Shown: positions 37,018 through 45,058 of the stretch, piece after piece
Layout of the letters: the number at the start of each line of letters is the position of its first letter
Numbering within the stretch: position 1 is the stretch's first letter
NCBI GenBank assembly: GCA_016707585.1
Contig: JADJHL010000003.1
Span: 286,405 to 350,404 of the forward strand
DNA from: Ignavibacteriales bacterium
GTDB taxonomy: Bacteria > Bacteroidota > Ignavibacteria > Ignavibacteriales > Ignavibacteriaceae
Length of the DNA: 64,000 bases
Direction of reading: 5' to 3'
Made by a program: the position numbers and the translations under genes
The notes under the pieces: model-generated
What the model was told of the DNA's origin: nothing
The model's database searches: none
The model's input: the letters and a program-made list of their open reading frames with translations, nothing else

Positions 37018-37513
37018 TTTGTCCGTACATCGAAATCACAATAAACATTATCAATGTAAGAATAAAAGCTGCATCCTTCATTCCATGATCATCAACTACT
37101 AATCTTGGTACTCTTTGTATAAATCTTCTGTAAAGCGAGAAGATTATTGAAAGAATAACTAATAATCCAAATAAATCCTGCACTAATGTTATAAGCGAAT
37201 AAACCGGACCAAGAAACGATAATGAAAGTGGTGAATAAAAACCTTGCAATATGGTTTCAATTACAGCAAAAATAAAAAGAACAAATCCCCAAAAAATTAA
37301 AAGATGCAATGTTCCAGCAACTGGATCACGTAAAAGTTTGGTTTGTGCAAACGCAATATTCCAAACTCGTTTTAATCTTGTAACAACATCGCCGGATCTA
37401 TCATCCTTCTTTTTAGCAACTTTAAGATATTTAATTAGATTATTAACACTGAATGCAAAAAATCCAATAACTGCTAAAAAAACTATGATAAAAATGATGT
37501 TCTTTAATTCCAT
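36995..37513 (-). CDS. N-terminal membrane domain of the split Fe-S oxidoreductase
   Basis: 172 residues with four membrane helices. 'LLRDPVAGTLHLLIFWGFVLF' and 'RFIQRVPRLVVDDHG' match the nitrate-reductase-gamma-like domain that precedes the Fe-S part in one-piece homologues. It ends in MYGQNASGFCK and stop. It overlaps the next gene by 23 bases, in the -1 frame. Either two coupled subunits or one frameshifted gene; I favour the latter, because the membrane domain is cut between helices. Confidence 0.8.
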   Translation of the reverse strand: MELKNIIFIIVFLAVIGFFAFSVNNLIKYLKVAKKKDDRSGDVVTRLKRVWNIAFAQTKLLRDPVAGTLHLLIFWGFVLFIFAVIETILQGFYSPLSLSFLGPVYSLITLVQDLFGLLVILSIIFSLYRRFIQRVPRLVVDDHGMKDAAFILTLIMFIVISMYGQNASGFCK

Positions 37514-37567
37514 ATAAACTATTTATTAAACTTTGAGTATGTTTTTCTTTTGTTAAACTTTATTTAA

Positions 37568-37647
37568 TTGTCATTTCGACCAAAGGGAGAAATCTGTTTA
37601 TTTAATTTTTAAAGATTTCTCAGTCGAAGACTCCTTCGAAATGACAA
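37568..37647. repeat. 80-base palindromic intergenic repeat (TGTCATTTCGA type)
   Basis: Outer arms TTGTCATTTCGA (from 37568) and TCGAAATGACAA (to 37647), inner arms AGAAATCT and AGATTTCT (to 37620). This double-stem repeat is common in Bacteroidota genomes. It lies after the hydrolase stop, in the gap 37514-37659, and may also serve as its terminator. Confidence 0.8.
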
Positions 37648-37659
37648 AATGTACTTCTA

Positions 37660-38493
37660 TCAAATTTTAAACACTTTTCTCAAAAACTCTTCTGTTTTTG
37701 AAAGCACCAAATCAAACTTTTTATTATTTCCTTCAAAAGGATGAACAATATCAAACGTATGACCACAAGTTGCAAGTTTTTCAAATTCGGTTATTGATTT
37801 ATCACTCCAATTATAAATTTGCTCACCTTCTGCGATTGGAACAGTTAAATCCTCTGTTCCGTGAAGTATCAATAATGGTTTATTTAAACCCTTAACTGCT
37901 TTTTCAATACTTAATGAACTATTTTTATTTGCTTCAATATCTTCAAGCGATTCAACATTCATTCGCATCATTTGATTCGTTCTTGAGTTTAAAATCTCAA
38001 CAAATCCTTGTTTTCGCCATTCTGCTTTTTGTCGTTCAGTATATCTATCAAATTTTGCAACTGAAGCCCAAACAATATATAAATCAACCTTTTCAATTAA
38101 ACTGCTTAAAAGCGCAACTCCACCACCACGACTATGACCTACTAATCCAATCTTACCACTAACATCATTACTAAAAAATCCATTTTTGTAAGCATTGATA
38201 ACTTGAACAAGTTCTGAAACTTCGAGTGAAACTGTGTTTTTCGCAAATTTATCTAAACGATTAAAAACAAATCCGTCATCATCAACACCGTTATGCGAAA
38301 AATTAAAAGAAAGAACAAAAAAACCTTTATCTGCAAAATGTTTTGCAGTGTATGGAAAGAAACCCCAATCTTTAAATCCCTTAAAACCGTGAACAAAAAT
38401 TAAACATAAAGATGATTTTATATTTTCTAAACCAAATGCATCGATGTTAAGAAAATCCCCTTCTTTCGTTTTTAGCCTAAATTCTTTGTTCAT
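37660..38493 (-). CDS. alpha/beta hydrolase
   Basis: 277 residues without a signal peptide. The oxyanion segment is 'IFVHGFKGFKDWGFFPYTA', the nucleophile elbow GLVGHSRGGGVALL, the acid probably in 'LILHGTEDLTVPIAEG' and the His in 'LATCGHTFDIVHPF'. It resembles BAAT/dienelactone-hydrolase-like or prolyl-oligopeptidase-like esterases. Substrate unknown. It stands alone, divergent from the acyl-CoA dehydrogenase. Confidence 0.9.
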   Translation of the reverse strand: MNKEFRLKTKEGDFLNIDAFGLENIKSSLCLIFVHGFKGFKDWGFFPYTAKHFADKGFFVLSFNFSHNGVDDDGFVFNRLDKFAKNTVSLEVSELVQVINAYKNGFFSNDVSGKIGLVGHSRGGGVALLSSLIEKVDLYIVWASVAKFDRYTERQKAEWRKQGFVEILNSRTNQMMRMNVESLEDIEANKNSSLSIEKAVKGLNKPLLILHGTEDLTVPIAEGEQIYNWSDKSITEFEKLATCGHTFDIVHPFEGNNKKFDLVLSKTEEFLRKVFKI

Positions 38494-38644
38494 CTGCTTG
38501 AAATATGAGCAATTAAGTTAGAAAAGTCAATATTTTTAAAGATTTTGCATAAATATTATTATTGGCTTAATATTGCTTGATTTTTAACGTATTTTCACGT
38601 TTAGCAATTAAAAATTATGCGAAAATTCAACTTTAGAGGAATAA

Positions 38645-39796
38645 ATGGATTTTAATTTTACAGATGAACAGAAAATGCTGCGTGGTTTGGTTAAAGAATT
38701 TGTTGATGGTGAGGTTAGACCGGTAGCTCAAAAAATTGATGAGGATGAAGAAATTCCAACTGATCTTATAAAAAAAATTGGTGAGATGGGATTTTTAGGT
38801 CTTTCATTTCCTGAAGAATATGGCGGTGGTGGCTTTGGTGAATTTGGTTATTGCATTATGCAGGAAGAGATGACCCGAGCCTGCAACTCAACCGCAGTAT
38901 TTATTGGTGCACATCAATCAATTGGAACAAACGCTATTTACCTTGGTGGATCTGAAGAAACTAAAAGAAAATATCTTCCACCACTTTGTTCCGGTGAAAA
39001 AATTGCTGCATTTACTTTAACAGAACCTGGTGCAGGCTCAGATACTTTTAATTTATCCACCAAAGCAGAACTAGTTGGCGATAAATGGATTTTAAATGGC
39101 AACAAAGTTTGGATTACAAACGCCGGTATTGCAAATGTGTTTTCTGTTTTTGCAAGAACCGATAAAGGAATAAGCGCTTTTGTAGTTGATGCTGATTCTC
39201 CGGGAATTATTATTGGAGCAAAAGAAAAGAAACTTGGTATTAGAGGCAGCGTTACAAACACGGTAACTTTTGAAAATGTTGAAGTACCAAAAGAAAACTT
39301 GCTTGGGCAGGATGGTAAAGGATTTTTAATTGCAATGAAAACTCTTGATGCCGGAAGAATCGGGCTGGGTGCCGGATGTCTCGGTGCTTCAAAAGAATTA
39401 CTTGAACTTTCTACAGTCTTTGCAAAACAACGTAAACAATTTGGATCAGCTATTTCAAAATTTCAGGCAGTGCAGTTTATGCTTGCAGAAATTTCTGCAA
39501 AAATTTACCCGATGGAAAGCATTGTTTACCGCACTGCAAATAATTACGATCTTAAAAAAGATATTTCTAACGAAGCCGCTATTGTAAAACTTTTCTGCTC
39601 AGAATCTATGGCTGAGATTGCAGATAAAGCTGTTCAAATACACGGCGGAATGGGATTTAGTCGTGAACTGCCAATAGAAAGATATTACCGTGATGCGCGA
39701 ATACTAAAAATATTTGAAGGCACAAACGAAATACAAAAAATGATTATCGGCAGATACGCAATTAAAGATAATGGCAAGTGGAAGGTGGATGAGTAG
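38645..39796 (+). CDS. acyl-CoA dehydrogenase (short-chain type)
   Basis: 383 residues. 'AFTLTEPGAGSDTFNLSTKA' and 'WITNAGIANVF' bind FAD and substrate. 'RKQFGSAISKFQAVQFMLAE' and 'QIHGGMGFSRELPIERYYRDARI' are family marks, and the catalytic Glu is in KIFEGTNEIQK. It introduces the alpha-beta double bond in acyl-CoA and passes electrons to ETF; the Fe-S oxidoreductase at 35491 is a likely downstream carrier. GAGGA nine bases before the ATG. Not in an operon. Confidence 0.93.
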   Translation: MDFNFTDEQKMLRGLVKEFVDGEVRPVAQKIDEDEEIPTDLIKKIGEMGFLGLSFPEEYGGGGFGEFGYCIMQEEMTRACNSTAVFIGAHQSIGTNAIYLGGSEETKRKYLPPLCSGEKIAAFTLTEPGAGSDTFNLSTKAELVGDKWILNGNKVWITNAGIANVFSVFARTDKGISAFVVDADSPGIIIGAKEKKLGIRGSVTNTVTFENVEVPKENLLGQDGKGFLIAMKTLDAGRIGLGAGCLGASKELLELSTVFAKQRKQFGSAISKFQAVQFMLAEISAKIYPMESIVYRTANNYDLKKDISNEAAIVKLFCSESMAEIADKAVQIHGGMGFSRELPIERYYRDARILKIFEGTNEIQKMIIGRYAIKDNGKWKVDE

Positions 39797-39813
39797 TCAG
39801 TTCCATTAACTAC

Positions 39814-40980
39814 TTAATTATCATAGGACTCTTCATTGCTCATTCTTTTTTTTGAAATTAATACTAGCTTTCCATTTTTACGTTTATAAATCTCTTTTGT
39901 ATAATCTTCTGGTGATATTTTGTCAAAATTTTCATCCCAATCTCTGTATACGATTTCTTTCACCAATATGATTGGTTTATTATTATTCAATTTATAAACT
40001 TCATACTCATATTCATTGAAACCAGTATAGTAATAAGAATATAATTGGTTTTTCACTGTATCCACTTCCAAGTTTGCTATGTTGCTTAGTTTAGAATTAT
40101 AAATGTATTTTTTAGTTTTAGGATTAAATAACCAATAATCATAATAATAATTGCGACTTCCAGGACTGGAAAAAAATTTTAGATCTAAAAAGTCATCAAA
40201 ATTCAGATCCAAAAACTCAAATCCTGGGCCCACATTGTCATTTATCATTGAGTAATTTTCTTCTGCAATTGTGCCCTCAAAAGTTATTGTTTGAATTTTT
40301 TGTTTCTTTTTATCGACTACAAAAATACTATCAAAATGGGTTTGTGAAGAATCATTGTGTCTATATAAATAAAAATAATAGTCAGGATAATTTGGATGAA
40401 TTTTAATTTTTTTTCTATTTAATTCATAAGAAAATACTATATCATTTTCACCTTTTATATTATCATAAATGTGTTTAATACTTTTTTTACCTGAAAGATT
40501 GCACACAAATTGGATGTTATAATATTTATTTATTAATGGTTTATACAATATTGTTGTTACATAAATTCCGCTACTTGTTACTGAATCAATTCCTTTATGT
40601 CCCCAAACCACTGAATCTAAAGGTTCATCAATTAACCATTCATAAGTCGGTTTACCGAAACGCTCTGAAATAAAGTTCTTTTTATCCATGTATACCGTAA
40701 TATCTAAGTAAGATTGATTACAGTAGATAGTATCATTCTTTAGAGCTACTTTTGTTGCTTCTTCTGGTACAACCCTTTGTGAAATTCTCAATAAAATACT
40801 TAGATTGTTAAATATTACTGTCGAATCAACTGTTGCAAAGTGTCTAGCTAATTTAGGTTTAATACTAATTACTGAAGAATTTTTGGACTTATTTTCTGCA
40901 GGAGGACTTGAAGTCTTGAAATCGCAGGAATAAAATATTAATAGTGCTGTGAATAGAGATGAAATGATGAAGTATTTCAT
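39814..40980 (-). CDS. lipoprotein with XAC2610-like domain
   Basis: 388 residues. The lipobox is IFYSCDF. The C-terminal third shows 'FEFLDLNFDDFLDLKFFSSPGS' and 'YYDYWLFNPKTKKYIYN', the XAC2610-like pattern of secreted proteins with a calcium-loop-like motif (DLNFDDFLDL). The N-terminal two-thirds are unassigned. It ends 18 bases from the convergent acyl-CoA dehydrogenase. No operon partner. Confidence 0.75.
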   Translation of the reverse strand: MKYFIISSLFTALLIFYSCDFKTSSPPAENKSKNSSVISIKPKLARHFATVDSTVIFNNLSILLRISQRVVPEEATKVALKNDTIYCNQSYLDITVYMDKKNFISERFGKPTYEWLIDEPLDSVVWGHKGIDSVTSSGIYVTTILYKPLINKYYNIQFVCNLSGKKSIKHIYDNIKGENDIVFSYELNRKKIKIHPNYPDYYFYLYRHNDSSQTHFDSIFVVDKKKQKIQTITFEGTIAEENYSMINDNVGPGFEFLDLNFDDFLDLKFFSSPGSRNYYYDYWLFNPKTKKYIYNSKLSNIANLEVDTVKNQLYSYYYTGFNEYEYEVYKLNNNKPIILVKEIVYRDWDENFDKISPEDYTKEIYKRKNGKLVLISKKRMSNEESYDN

Positions 40981-41175
40981 ATAGAGTGAGAATTAAATTT
41001 AAGAATCATTTAACTAATGAAGAACAATCAAACTGCCATTGCGCACTCGGAGCCAAAATAAAATAAATTGAGAGATGTTTTTATAGGTAAAACAAAGTAT
41101 AATTACAAAACCAAATGCAACTTATAGTTTTATTGCAATAATCTCAATTAGTAGTTACCAAGATTATTTGCTAAT

Positions 41176-41320
41176 AAATGTGGCTAAAGCCATCATTTCC
41201 TTTTATTCTAATCAGTCAGCTAAAGCTGACTGCAATAAATAAATTAGACTGATTCTATTGCAGTTGACTTTAGTCAACTGAAAAATAAAATAAACCTGAA
41301 GTTAGGCTTTAGCCGCATTT
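41176..41320. repeat. cluster of four palindromes arranged as a larger inverted repeat (REP/REPIN-like)
   Basis: The 440-base gap 40981-41420 has no gene. It holds TGGCTAAAGCCA (41181-41192), GTCAGCTAAAGCTGAC (41215-41230), CAGTTGACTTTAGTCAACTG (41261-41280) and AGGCTTTAGCCGC (to about 41316). Each is a hairpin around TAAA or TTTA. The first and fourth pair with each other (AAATGTGGCTAAAGCC against GGCTTTAGCCGCATTT), as do the second and third, so the block is one large cruciform. This is the form of REP doublets mobilised by RAYT-type transposases; none is encoded here. 40981-41175 is plain AT-rich sequence. Confidence 0.75.
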
Positions 41321-41420
41321 GGATTTATAATAGTTCGAGCATTCTAATAATTCATCTTTTACTTTCTCAGTTCATTTAGTTATTTTTTAACAGGAATAAA
41401 CATCATTATTTCTTAATGCA

Positions 41421-42185
41421 ATGAATCCGATAAAAAAACATCTATTAGTAATTCCATCGATTGATATTCACAACCGCAAAACTGTAAGAGTTGTTCAAGG
41501 AATTCCTGAACTTGATTGCAAAGAGTACGGCGATGATCCTGTAGAAATGGCAATGATATGGCGCGCTGAAAACGCAAAGATGCTTCACGTTGTAGATTTT
41601 AACGGCGCATTCGATCATTCAAAAGAAAATCACGATATAATTAAAAACCTTTGCAATTCTGTAATCATACCAATAGAATTTGCCGGCGGAATACGAAGTG
41701 TCGAAGATGCTGAAGCAATTTTTGATCTTGGTGTTTACAGAATTTCTATCAACACAATGGCATTAGAAAACCGCACTGAATTTATAAAACTTTTTGAAAA
41801 ATTTGGTCCTACTAAAATTGTCTTATCAATTGATATACTTGATGGTAAATTAGTAACGCGTGGCAGACAAAGAAAATCTGATATGAATTACTTTTACTAC
41901 GTTAAAGAGATGACTGAAATTGGTATTGATAGAGTTATTGTAACCGATGTTAGTCGTAATGGAGTAATGCAGGGTCCAAATATTAATTTATCAAAATCTA
42001 TTGCAGAAAATTGCAATTTAAAAGTCACACACTCTGGCGGTGTACGTAACAAAGATGAGCTTTTAGATTTACAAAATCTAATTCCAATTGGTGTCGATTC
42101 TGTAATAATCGGCAGAGCATTTTATGAAAACAGATTCCCCTGCCAGAAACTTTGGCGCGTTGCTGAATCAGGTTTATTTAATTAG
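41421..42185 (+). CDS. hisA: HisA-like phosphoribosyl isomerase
   Basis: 254 residues, a TIM barrel of the HisA/HisF group. It keeps both usual aspartates: VIPSIDIHNRKTVRVVQG at the start and IVLSIDILDGKLVTRG in the middle. Phosphate sites are EFAGGIRSVEDA, THSGGVRNKDE and IIGRAFYE. The segment usually read TDxxRDG is TDVSRNGVMQGPN, with Asn for Asp. It is not in a his operon; instead it is followed by cNMP-binding and UspA genes. Either a stray hisA or a specialised paralogue. Confidence 0.85.
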   Translation: MNPIKKHLLVIPSIDIHNRKTVRVVQGIPELDCKEYGDDPVEMAMIWRAENAKMLHVVDFNGAFDHSKENHDIIKNLCNSVIIPIEFAGGIRSVEDAEAIFDLGVYRISINTMALENRTEFIKLFEKFGPTKIVLSIDILDGKLVTRGRQRKSDMNYFYYVKEMTEIGIDRVIVTDVSRNGVMQGPNINLSKSIAENCNLKVTHSGGVRNKDELLDLQNLIPIGVDSVIIGRAFYENRFPCQKLWRVAESGLFN

Positions 42186-42193
42186 AGGAAATA

Positions 42194-42733
42194 ATGGAAA
42201 AAGAAAAAGTAGCACATAGCAGTTTTTGGGTTAATTTTTTCAATTCGCCAACAGAAGAAACTGATTTGAAGAATTCATTAAAAACGCTACCTCTTTTTAA
42301 TGATTTAACTAAAGGTGATTTAACATCACTCATAAAAATTATCCATAACAGAACTTTTATTGCAGGTGAATTTATATTTCATCAAGGTGATCCTGGAATC
42401 GGCTTGTATATAATAAGAGATGGTGATGTTGAGATAGAAAGAGAGAACGCTCAGAAAGTTAAAAATGTTCTGGCAACTTTTTCTAAAGGAGATTTTTTTG
42501 GTGAATTAGCTTTGGTTGATGGTGAAAAAAGATCAGCTTCTGCAATTGCTAAATCCGCTTGTAAAGTTTCGGTAATCTTTAAACCTGATCTGGATGAGTT
42601 TATAGAAAAGTATCCTAAAAAAGGAATAAAAATATTAACTGGAATTTCTAACATACTTGCATTACGTTTAAGAAAATTAAATGAAGATTATTTTGATCTT
42701 CAATACAATGTATTAGAAGAGAAAGGGAAATAA
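42194..42733 (+). CDS. cyclic-nucleotide-binding domain protein without DNA-binding domain
   Basis: 179 residues. The CNB domain (about 35-150) shows 'GEFIFHQGDPGIGLYIIRDGDVEIE' and the phosphate-binding cassette 'FFGELALVDGEKRSASAIA'; the cassette Arg (RSASA) is present. No HTH or kinase domain follows, so it should bind a nucleotide (or be a pseudo-sensor) and act by contact with a partner. Eight bases after hisA and one base before uspA: one operon. Confidence 0.9.
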   Translation: MEKEKVAHSSFWVNFFNSPTEETDLKNSLKTLPLFNDLTKGDLTSLIKIIHNRTFIAGEFIFHQGDPGIGLYIIRDGDVEIERENAQKVKNVLATFSKGDFFGELALVDGEKRSASAIAKSACKVSVIFKPDLDEFIEKYPKKGIKILTGISNILALRLRKLNEDYFDLQYNVLEEKGK

Positions 42734-42734
42734 G

Positions 42735-43220
42735 ATGGAAACTACAATTAAGAAAGTTCTTGTACCTATCGATTTTTCTGATTACTCAAAAAGCGCATTA
42801 AAGTATGCAGTTAATTTTGCAAAATCTTTTAATGCAGATATAATTTTAATTTACGTTGTTGAACCAATTATCTATCCACCCGATTTTAGTATGGGACAAA
42901 TTGCAATGCCATCAATCAATACAGAATGGGATGATAGAGCAAAAGATGAATTACAAAAACTTGCAAAGAGCGAGATTGCAGATATTGCTAATGTAAAAAC
43001 GGTTATCAAAACTGGTAAACCTTTTGTTGAGATTATCGAAACTGCAAAAGAAGAAAATATTGATTTGATAATTATTGCAACACACGGTCACAGTGGAGTT
43101 GAACATATATTATTCGGAAGCACAGCAGAAAAAGTTGTAAGAAAAGCTCCCTGCCCTGTTCTAACATTACGAGAACCATTAAAAGGTTTTGATTACAAAG
43201 AAGGAATTAAGAGGAGTTAA
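42735..43220 (+). CDS. universal stress protein (UspA family)
   Basis: 161 residues, one Usp domain. 'KVLVPIDFSDYSKSALKYA' begins the fold, and 'IIATHGHSGVEHILFGSTAEKVV' has the Gx2Gx9G(S/T) pattern of ATP-binding members. Last gene of the hisA operon. It may work with the cNMP-binding protein in a starvation or energy response; this is inference from position only. Confidence 0.92.
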   Translation: METTIKKVLVPIDFSDYSKSALKYAVNFAKSFNADIILIYVVEPIIYPPDFSMGQIAMPSINTEWDDRAKDELQKLAKSEIADIANVKTVIKTGKPFVEIIETAKEENIDLIIIATHGHSGVEHILFGSTAEKVVRKAPCPVLTLREPLKGFDYKEGIKRS

Positions 43221-43227
43221 TTTTTAT

Positions 43228-43303
43228 TGTCAACCTGAACTCGTTTCAGGTTCTTTATGTATTTATGTACTTTTTGGATCCCGAAACAAGTTCGGGATAA
43301 CAG
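43228..43303. repeat. double-hairpin intergenic repeat (AACCTGAA / ATCCCGAA type)
   Basis: AACCTGAA-CTCGT-TTCAGGTT (43232-43252), then ATCCCGAA (43278-43285) and TTCGGGAT (43291-43298), a second stem around the loop ACAAG. The ends are TTGTCA and TAACAG. It is a typical Bacteroidota intergenic repeat, sitting between two convergent operons where it may terminate both. Confidence 0.75.
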
Positions 43304-43307
43304 AAGT

Positions 43308-44288
43308 TTAATTTTTTCTTTGAGTTACAAAATCAACTAAATTTTGCATAGAAGATTTTATTTCCGAATCTGAGAAGATATTTAGAGAATTTTTAGCTTG
43401 ATCAGAATATTTTTCTGCAACTTTTAAAGCGTAATCAATTCCATTATTATCGTGAACAAACTGCATTACATCTTTAACCTTTGTTTTATCATTACCATTC
43501 TTTAAAACTTTTCTGATCTTTGCAGCTTCATTCTTAGACACATTATTAAGTGAATAGATTAATGGTAAAGTAATTTTCTTTTCTTTAATATCACCGCCAA
43601 CAGGTTTGCCAATTAAATTTGTTGTACCCTCATAATCCAGGATATCATCGCGAATTTGGAAAGACATTCCAAGTGAATGACCAAAGTTTCTCATCGCTTC
43701 AATATAGTCTTTGTTTTCAGTCGTACTCATTGCTCCGATTGAACAGCAAGTTTCTAGTAATGAAGCAGTTTTGTCCGAAATAACTTTAAAATAAGTTTCT
43801 TCATCAATATCAAGTTTTCTTGTTTTCTGGATTTGAAGAAGTTCACCTTCAGACATTCTTTTTACAGCATTAGTTGTAACGCCAAGAAAATCATAATCTT
43901 TTCCATCAACAGAAATCATCAACCCACGTGAGAGAAGATAATCACCCATAAGTACAGCTACTTTATTTTTAAACAAAGCATTGATTGACCACATCCCTCT
44001 TCGTTTATCGGCATCATCAACAACATCATCGTGAATAAGAGTAGCAGTATGAAGCAGTTCAACTAATGAAGCACCTCGGTAAGTTCTCTCTGTTACTCCA
44101 CCAGAAATTTTTGCTGATAACATAACCAAAAGCGGACGAATCTTTTTTCCCTTTTGGCGAATGATATATCGTGCAACAAGATCAACCAATCCAACATTAG
44201 AACGTAAAGCAGTTTTAAATATTTCATCAAAACGTTCAAGTTCGGATTTAATTGGATTACTTATTTCTTTTAGAGAAAGTTTACTCAA
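43308..44288 (-). CDS. polyprenyl diphosphate synthase
   Basis: 326 residues from a TTG start overlapping the tatC stop. The first Asp-rich motif is LIHDDVVDDADKRRG and the second SFQIRDDILDYEG. Other marks are 'GKKIRPLLVMLSAK' and 'GDIKEKKITLPLIYSL'. It makes the long isoprenoid chain for menaquinone or a carrier lipid, in the cytoplasm or at the membrane. Bulky residues before the first motif (LLHTATLIHDD) fit a long-chain product. It is the last gene of glyA-tatC. Confidence 0.93.
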   Translation of the reverse strand: MSKLSLKEISNPIKSELERFDEIFKTALRSNVGLVDLVARYIIRQKGKKIRPLLVMLSAKISGGVTERTYRGASLVELLHTATLIHDDVVDDADKRRGMWSINALFKNKVAVLMGDYLLSRGLMISVDGKDYDFLGVTTNAVKRMSEGELLQIQKTRKLDIDEETYFKVISDKTASLLETCCSIGAMSTTENKDYIEAMRNFGHSLGMSFQIRDDILDYEGTTNLIGKPVGGDIKEKKITLPLIYSLNNVSKNEAAKIRKVLKNGNDKTKVKDVMQFVHDNNGIDYALKVAEKYSDQAKNSLNIFSDSEIKSSMQNLVDFVTQRKN

Positions 44289-45046
44289 GATTTTTTCTGC
44301 GATATTTTAGATATAAAAATACTTATCTCGTACAACACAACCAACGGAACCGCAAGTACAAGTTGGGAAACAGGATCTGCACCAGGAGTGAGAAATGCTG
44401 CAAGTATCATTATCACAACAATTGAGTGTCTTCTGAATTTTCTCATTATAGCTGGTTTCAGAATTCCAAGTTTAGATAAGAAAAAAGAAATCATTGGAAG
44501 TTCAAAAACAAAACCCGCTGCAAGCATAACGCTGATAATGATAGACATATATTCGTCAATTGCAAACTCATTCTTAATCATCTCAGATCCAAACTCAGCA
44601 GCAAACTTTAATGTTAGCGGAAGCATTGCAAAATATGCAAATGCAATTCCACCCAAAAAACATACTGATGAAAACACAACAATCCAGAAAATATATTTTT
44701 TTTCTTTACTTCTTAATGCTGGAGAAATGAATTGCCAGAATTGATAAAATATATTTGGAATACTAATTATCATCCCAACCATAATTGCAATTTGCATATA
44801 AAGAAATAATTGTCCGAATGGTCTTAAGTTCTGAAGTATTGCGCCTGAATCTTTTGCAGGTTTTAATAAAACCACATCAACGAGAAAATCAATAAATATC
44901 CAGGCAATGATTGTCCCTACTACAATACCGATTATTGAGTAGATAATTCTCCATCTTAGTTCTTCAAGATGCTCGAGAAAAGTCATTTCTTTTTCGGGTT
45001 CGATTCCCCCATTCTCAAATTCTTCTTGTAATAATTTTTCAGCCAA
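44285..45046 (-). CDS. tatC: Sec-independent protein translocase TatC
   Basis: 253 residues from TTG; a shorter start is ATG at 44986, just before TFLEHLEELRWR. Six membrane helices. 'FLEHLEELRWRI' is the hallmark start, 'QFWQFISPALRSKEK' with its Phe/Trp and Glu follows, and 'LTPGADPVSQ' is the last conserved loop. TatC receives twin-arginine substrates, probably Fe-S and other redox proteins here. TatA/B are not in the window. Confidence 0.95.
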   Translation of the reverse strand: MAEKLLQEEFENGGIEPEKEMTFLEHLEELRWRIIYSIIGIVVGTIIAWIFIDFLVDVVLLKPAKDSGAILQNLRPFGQLFLYMQIAIMVGMIISIPNIFYQFWQFISPALRSKEKKYIFWIVVFSSVCFLGGIAFAYFAMLPLTLKFAAEFGSEMIKNEFAIDEYMSIIISVMLAAGFVFELPMISFFLSKLGILKPAIMRKFRRHSIVVIMILAAFLTPGADPVSQLVLAVPLVVLYEISIFISKISQKKS

Positions 45047-45058
45047 AATAATTTTTGC

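Noticed and set aside
37698..38162. Plus-strand ORFs inside the hydrolase gene
   Set aside because: Antisense shadows with Gln/Leu/Tyr-rich text; the minus strand encodes a complete alpha/beta hydrolase.
41161..41320. CRISPR array or spacer repeats in the hairpin cluster
   Set aside because: The units are palindromes of different sequence without regular spacers, and no cas gene is near.
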